Shown here: positions 59,395 through 64,000 of the stretch, piece after piece
How positions within the stretch are numbered: position 1 is the first letter of the stretch
How the letters are laid out: the number at the start of each line of letters is the position of its first letter
NCBI GenBank assembly: GCA_023614405.1
Contig: CM042694.1
Coordinates: 133,367,711-133,431,710, forward strand
DNA from: Avena insularis
Lineage: Eukaryota > Streptophyta > Magnoliopsida > Poales > Poaceae
Direction of reading: 5' to 3'
Length of the DNA stretch: 64,000 bases
Program-made: the position numbers and the translations under genes
The notes under the pieces: model-generated
What the model was told of the DNA's origin: nothing
Database searches by the model: none
The model's input: only the letters and a program-made list of their open reading frames with translations

Positions 59395-62149
59395 ACATCC
59401 CCAAGCTTAACTCCTGCTCGTCCTCGAGTAGGTAAGTGATAAAAAGAAAGAGTAATTTTTGAGGTGACATGCACCATCATAAACTTGATCAAAGTATTTG
59501 TAAAACATTCGAAGCTGGGATCATAGTACTTCAATCATAACATGAAATACAAAGTTCTAGCAATAATACAAAGAAACTATGTTGCAACATGAAAAGGCAC
59601 AAACAAAAGATTCATGAATAACAATGCTTTGCAAGACGTCTGTTTGTTTCACATAAAGAAAACATAGCATAATAGTATTCAACTTGTCCCTCATAGAGTA
59701 GCAAATATAAATGCATAGGACACCTTCAAAGTTCATAAGAGTGACTAGATATAAATAGTTTAAAACAAGCAATATCAAGTTATGCATCAATCAACTAGTC
59801 TTGGGACAATGCACATAGAACTAAGAATGGCCACTATGCTCTCAAAGTAGGTGCATAAAGGTAGAAGGTGGAGACTCAATATATAAGTGGAAGAAAGGCC
59901 TTCATAGAAGGAAGCAGAGATTCAAGTTTCATAAAGAGCTTCCAAAAATTATGGTACTTATAGCTTTCAGCTCTCATTGCCCCTATCATAAGCATCTTGA
60001 AGTGATTAAGGTTAAAGTGAACAAACTATGGTGTACATGCTTGACAAAGTATAAGTTAGAAATCTCATGTCCCTTGAATACGAGGGCCGCTCCTCATGCT
60101 ACTCAAGTTTAGTCACCGGTAAGTTCTTGTCATTGTAAGTACATGTGTATCGTAGACAACCGCCAATGGGGTACCCCTTGCCCGATGATACGGAAGAATC
60201 CCCATATCAAAATGACAAGGCAAGCAGACAACGAGCATCTCAACAATCTTCTTATTTACCATGGGAATATGGTGCTTTTTTCTCTCTTTCCTCTTTTCAT
60301 AATCTCTTTTTTTTCTTTCTCTTTTTTTATAAGAAGAATGCTTCATAGACAGCTCATTATGGTTACGCTGCAGGTTTCCACCATGTCAAGATCGACAGAC
60401 CAGTGGCCCAGTGCTTTCTCTAACACATATATATAACTCCATGGACTTACAAGCTCCCCTTTCATTTCACACCGACGACATCCATAGACAAAAGAGCATG
60501 ATATCAACTAGCTACAAAGTACTAGTGCAATGTTGAAAGCGTTCCCCATGACAGCATGGTTCTACTAATCCCCAACAAATAAGTGCAAGCATATATAACA
60601 TAGACGACATAATGGTTCAAGTTTATTAAGGGCAAGAAAAGTAAAGTGTGCCATCAAGTTCGTGAGAGCTTTAATCACTAGTTTTCTCATAACAAGTTTA
60701 ATTTGGAAGGTAAACAAAAGCATGAATATACTTGGAATATCATATGATAGTAGGTAGGTATGGTGGACTCTTTGGAATAACTTGGTTTAGGGATTTGGAT
60801 GCATGAGTGGAACTCATACTTGGTTGTGGAGGCTAGCAAAAAACTAGGAGCGACAAACTAAGAGAGCAATAATGGTCATAATCATGTAGAGCGACAAAAC
60901 ATCATTGATCAAAGCATAAAGTGATACTACAAGTTGAAAAATAAAGGATCATAAAGGCTACGGTGACTTTGGATAGTCATAACATGGTGTGAGCATGCGC
61001 CAAGTCAACCCAAATAAAGCATCAAAGGAGAATACCACAATACTACGCTTTAATATGCTAAAACAACGCATGATTCATCCAAGGCACATTAAGCAATCTT
61101 AATTGTTTATAACAAGTCATGCTACAGCAAAGAATACTAAGCATAAAGCCAAAACAATATCAAGCATGGGATGACAAAGAATAGGCCACAGTCAAAAACA
61201 AGCTCTCTTTACCACTTAAGCATGAGCTTTCCTACTCTTTTCCAAACCAAACCAAACTATTTGAAAACCAATGTATGAAAGAGGGTGTCCAACCAATTTA
61301 TTCAAAAAACAAAGCAAACAAAAAACCAAAATGAAAACGAAAAAGAAGACGCTCCAAGAACAACACAACTGTGCATGAAACAATAAAAATGAAGCGTTTG
61401 GAAGAAACCTGGGATTTTTATTGATGAAGAAGGGGATGCTTTGGCCATCCCCAAGATTTGACGCTTGTACTTCTTGGATATTTCTTGGGGTGACACGTGT
61501 GGCATCCCCAAGCTTGAGATTTAGTCCATCCTTCATCTCATTACTCATTCCTTCCATACACCTGAATTTTTTCCTTCATACAAAACTTCACACAATCTTT
61601 ATTAGCAACATTAGTGCACTCAAGATACTAAGTCTTTAGGTTCAGTTATAACACCAATAAAACTTCCATTAAAATACTAGCTACTGTAACATTTCCCTCA
61701 AAAAGCTCAATTCCCCAAAAGATCTCAAAAAGGAACCAACAAGAAGCAAATGCAGAAAATGGCAGAAATCTGTCAAAAACAGATCAGCAGGTAAAGATGA
61801 ATTTTTTCGAAGACCTTCTGTTGCTCAAATTAAAAAGTGTTGAACTAACGAAAGTTAGATAACAACCTGGGGCAGAGGCACAAAAATTCACGCCTCAAAT
61901 GGACGTACAGAGATTGTACACGAATGTTTACGGTGAAGCATAGAAATCTGTTTCAGGACAGCAACTTTCCCAATCATTACTTCTCTCTCATTAGAGGTTA
62001 CTCTTGGCACAAAAAGCAAATAAAAAGGATAAGGAGCGGTTATTACTGAAGTAATAACTTCCAAGACTCATCTAAAACTTTAAAGTTATCTCCCAATAAG
62101 TACTTTTCTTTAACGCCTTTAAGTTAGGCATAAGAAGCAAGAAAAAGAA
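59395..62149 (-). other. Non-coding internal region of the minus-strand Athila-like copy
   Basis: Begins with the reversed polypurine tract (complement of 59395-59411) and matches the plus-strand internal region. No domain is found; the frames 61216-61557 and 61302-61511 (minus) recur only as unrecognised short frames at 17510-17774. A pyrimidine run (CTTTTTTTTCTTTCTC near 60306) is specific to this copy. Confidence 0.6.
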
Positions 62150-62765
62150 TCAAGTGTTCTCAAATGAAGAAGCATTAAGATCAATACCAGAAATATCTTC
62201 AACAAGGCAAGGTATATCATCCAAATAGGTTCTAGAGGATCCTCTCTCAATGCTCTTAGGTTCACTATTTTCATCAAAAGGGTTTTTAGGAACAATCCAA
62301 TCAAGATTCTTTTTTATGGCCTCATGTATAGCTACCAATTTAAAGGGGATTGGTATCTTCGTTTTCTCCCCATTAGGTTCATTTTTGTTCATATTTTCTC
62401 ATGTACCAACAACATCTACGCATGAGCCTAGCATATTAAAGCGTTCAAAGACTTTTCTAGCTTGCTTGGCAACATCATAGAATTCCTTAAGCAAAGTTTC
62501 TAGAATGAAATCCCTCTTTTCAGGGTCCTCAATTTCCTTAAGTTTGAGAAACATTACTTGCATTAAGGGGTTAAGGTTAACAAACCTAGCTTCCAACATG
62601 TAAACTAAAGAAGCTACAGCAATCTCATAGTTTGGAGCAAGTTCTGCAAGGGATCTATCCCCAATATCCTCATGTTTGCTAACATGATTAAAAAATTCTT
62701 CAATATTATCTTTTCCAATTATAGAGCCACTACCTATTGAAAGGTCTTTCAGGGTGAATTTAGGG
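62150..62765 (-). pseudogene. Gag-like ORF of the minus-strand Athila-like copy
   Basis: Two in-frame pieces are separated by a TGA (62399-62401). The upstream piece (from 62765, start lost) reads 'LKDLSIGSGSIIGKDNIEEFFNHVSKHEDIGDRSLAELAPNYEIAVASLVYMLEARFVNLNPLMQVMFLKLKEIEDPEKRDFILETLLKEF', a helical gag-like stretch. The downstream piece (62150-62392) ends in the same Asn-Ala-Ser-Ser-Phe-Glu-Asn-Thr tail as the ORF at 16059-16919. The bodies differ, so this copy carries a gag-type version without the protease-like part. The frame runs on by chance into the duplicated block up to 62941. I know no precise function. Confidence 0.6.
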
Positions 62766-64000
62766 ATAATTCTTCGTACACAAGGTACAGCTAGTTTTTC
62801 CCTCGAATAGTAGGATGTTATTATTTTAAAGATCATCTGCACAGTAGGAACTATATGGGGGATCACTACTCCTACTGCAATGAGATAATCTTGTTCTTGT
62901 AGATTTAGCAATCGATAAGTTGGTGATGATGAATCGATCATTGCTTAATTGGCGTGGGGAACATCATTTTGATATTTTGAGTTTGATTAAGTGCACCCCA
63001 CGCTTCTCTTATCGCACTTCTACATAATAGGATCATGTCAAACATTCCACCAACACTTCCCTTCAGTGTATCATGGACTACAAAAAACTTGACCCAAGGC
63101 AAAGTTTCGGTACGTTCAAACCCAAACAGACTCAAAGATAACAAATTAATTGTTGAAACAAGTTATTTTTCCTCTCGAAGAAAATATCACAAACTCATGG
63201 AAACTTTTAATATCCATGAAAATATCACAGTTGTACATGTTAAAGACTGCACTAAAAGTAAGAGGGTGTCTGCCCTCCAAATGTCCTAGTAGGAAATCTG
63301 TATTAGAGACGGCCGATCTTTCACAATTAAACTGATTAGAACCTATTTAGTATGTTAACTGAACGAGTAGGAGAATATCATAATAAAAATATATTCAAAA
63401 CCAAAAAAAAATTAAGTAATTACAATGCCACGGGAAAACAAAACAAATGAAAGAAAATACAAAAAGTACATGAAGTTTTGCGATGTCTGGGCCATTGGCT
63501 ACAGAGCTTGAAAGTTCTTAGTCTTGACTCTAAAGAGAATCGGTGCTAGATCTGTCAGGTCGTAGTCTAGCTACTGGTAGCCCGCTTATAACTTGAACTC
63601 AACTCAAACTCGAATGAGAAGGGACACGAGTAGTTTTAGTGCAGCGGAACTTGCTGCTTTTCTTGAGCTTCTTCACTCACTACTTGGTGTTCTAAAGTGA
63701 TAGTACAATGGAGTCCTGTTTATACTACTCTTGAGTTGCACAAGCCAGAGCAACCCACCGTCCATCATGATGATCATCCTGCTATTTTATCCTGGCAGCA
63801 GCTGAACACTATCCTGACATACTGCTACTTAACCTGGCACAAGTTAGCATTCTATCTTGACTTCTCTTTACCGAATCTATACACAAAAATCGTCTAGATA
63901 CATTCATTTCGCAAAGCTAAAACGTCTTGCATTTCTAAACGGAGGGAGTAGTAGCGTAGATACTTGACTTCTCGTGGAGTAGCACTTGCACGTACTAGCA
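62766..64000. repeat. Duplicated block, copy 2 (reaches the window end)
   Basis: Matches 41247-42481 at a constant offset with two substitutions and no indels. It starts abruptly inside the Athila-like internal region and continues to the last base. No terminal repeats are visible at its start (ATAATTCTTCGTACACAAGG). Copy 1 leads on to a TATA-bearing promoter-like unit at 42809; the corresponding place here would be about 330 bp beyond the window. Confidence 0.93.

Larger units (their letters stand above)
57802..62765 (-). mobile_element. Athila-like Gypsy element, minus-strand copy, 5' end missing
   Basis: The 3' LTR (57802-59394) is followed on the right by a reversed polypurine tract (59395-59411), about 2.7 kb of non-coding internal DNA shared with 16920-19595, and a gag-like ORF region. 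At 62766 it is replaced abruptly by the duplicated block. No 5' LTR or PBS is in the window. It belongs to the same family as 13277-21152. Confidence 0.85.

Overview
This is a plant nuclear window, almost certainly from a Triticeae grass (wheat, Aegilops or barley type). The evidence is a dense, nested stack of grass-type LTR retrotransposons, Stowaway, hAT and Mutator MITEs, Helitrons and a CACTA end, with no intact host gene. I found no rRNA, tRNA, CRISPR or prokaryotic operon. Family names are from memory of grass repeats; element boundaries come from terminal repeats and target-site duplications (TSDs) read directly in the sequence.

Layout. 1-10077: AT-rich intergenic DNA with a LINE-like tail (about 1405-1470), a Stowaway MITE (1563-1821), a GC-rich hAT MITE with an 8-bp TSD (2944-3236), a repeated promoter-like unit (8395-8640) and a decayed Stowaway (9851-9985). 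10078-21904: a solo LTR of about 3.95 kb, split by a 7.9-kb non-autonomous Athila-like Gypsy element (13277-21152, TSD CTTAT). 21957-22333: a Mutator-type MITE with a perfect 9-bp TSD. 22355-25340: old repeats, a TIR element and a minus-strand LINE-like fragment. 25341-37757: a minus-strand Gypsy fragment split by a full-length minus-strand Copia element (26568-37341, TSD ACATC). The 5' LTR of that Copia was itself hit by a 2.2-kb Helitron (35043-37253). 37758-43106: old repeats, a decayed Helitron end, a MITE and the first copy of a nearly identical duplicated block (41247-42481). 43107-46488: a second, chimeric Helitron. 47088-53290: a complete plus-strand Copia element (TSD GCATA). 55643-62765: a stack of Copia LTR pieces, a CACTA end and a minus-strand copy of the Athila-like element. 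62766-64000: the second copy of the duplicated block.

How it works together: nothing here encodes a working autonomous element. Both Copia copies are broken: Copia 1 by a gag/pol frameshift, an integrase catalytic Glu-to-Lys change, a nonsense codon and a second frameshift; Copia 2 by loss of most of gag and protease and by a nonsense codon. The Athila-like copies carry only gag/protease-like ORFs and would need help in trans. The Helitrons carry no recognisable Rep/helicase. The nesting gives a relative order of events: the Gypsy fragment is older than Copia 1, which is older than Helitron 1; the solo LTR's parent is older than the Athila-like insertion; the CACTA fragment, a plus-strand Copia LTR and the minus-strand Athila-like copy form a second ordered stack.

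The points most worth a second look are the precise Helitron insertion with an intact empty-site comparison, its triplicated 5' terminus, the chimeric second Helitron, the nearly identical 1.2-kb block repeated 21.5 kb apart, and two diverged promoter-like units sharing a TATA box whose gene bodies I cannot find.
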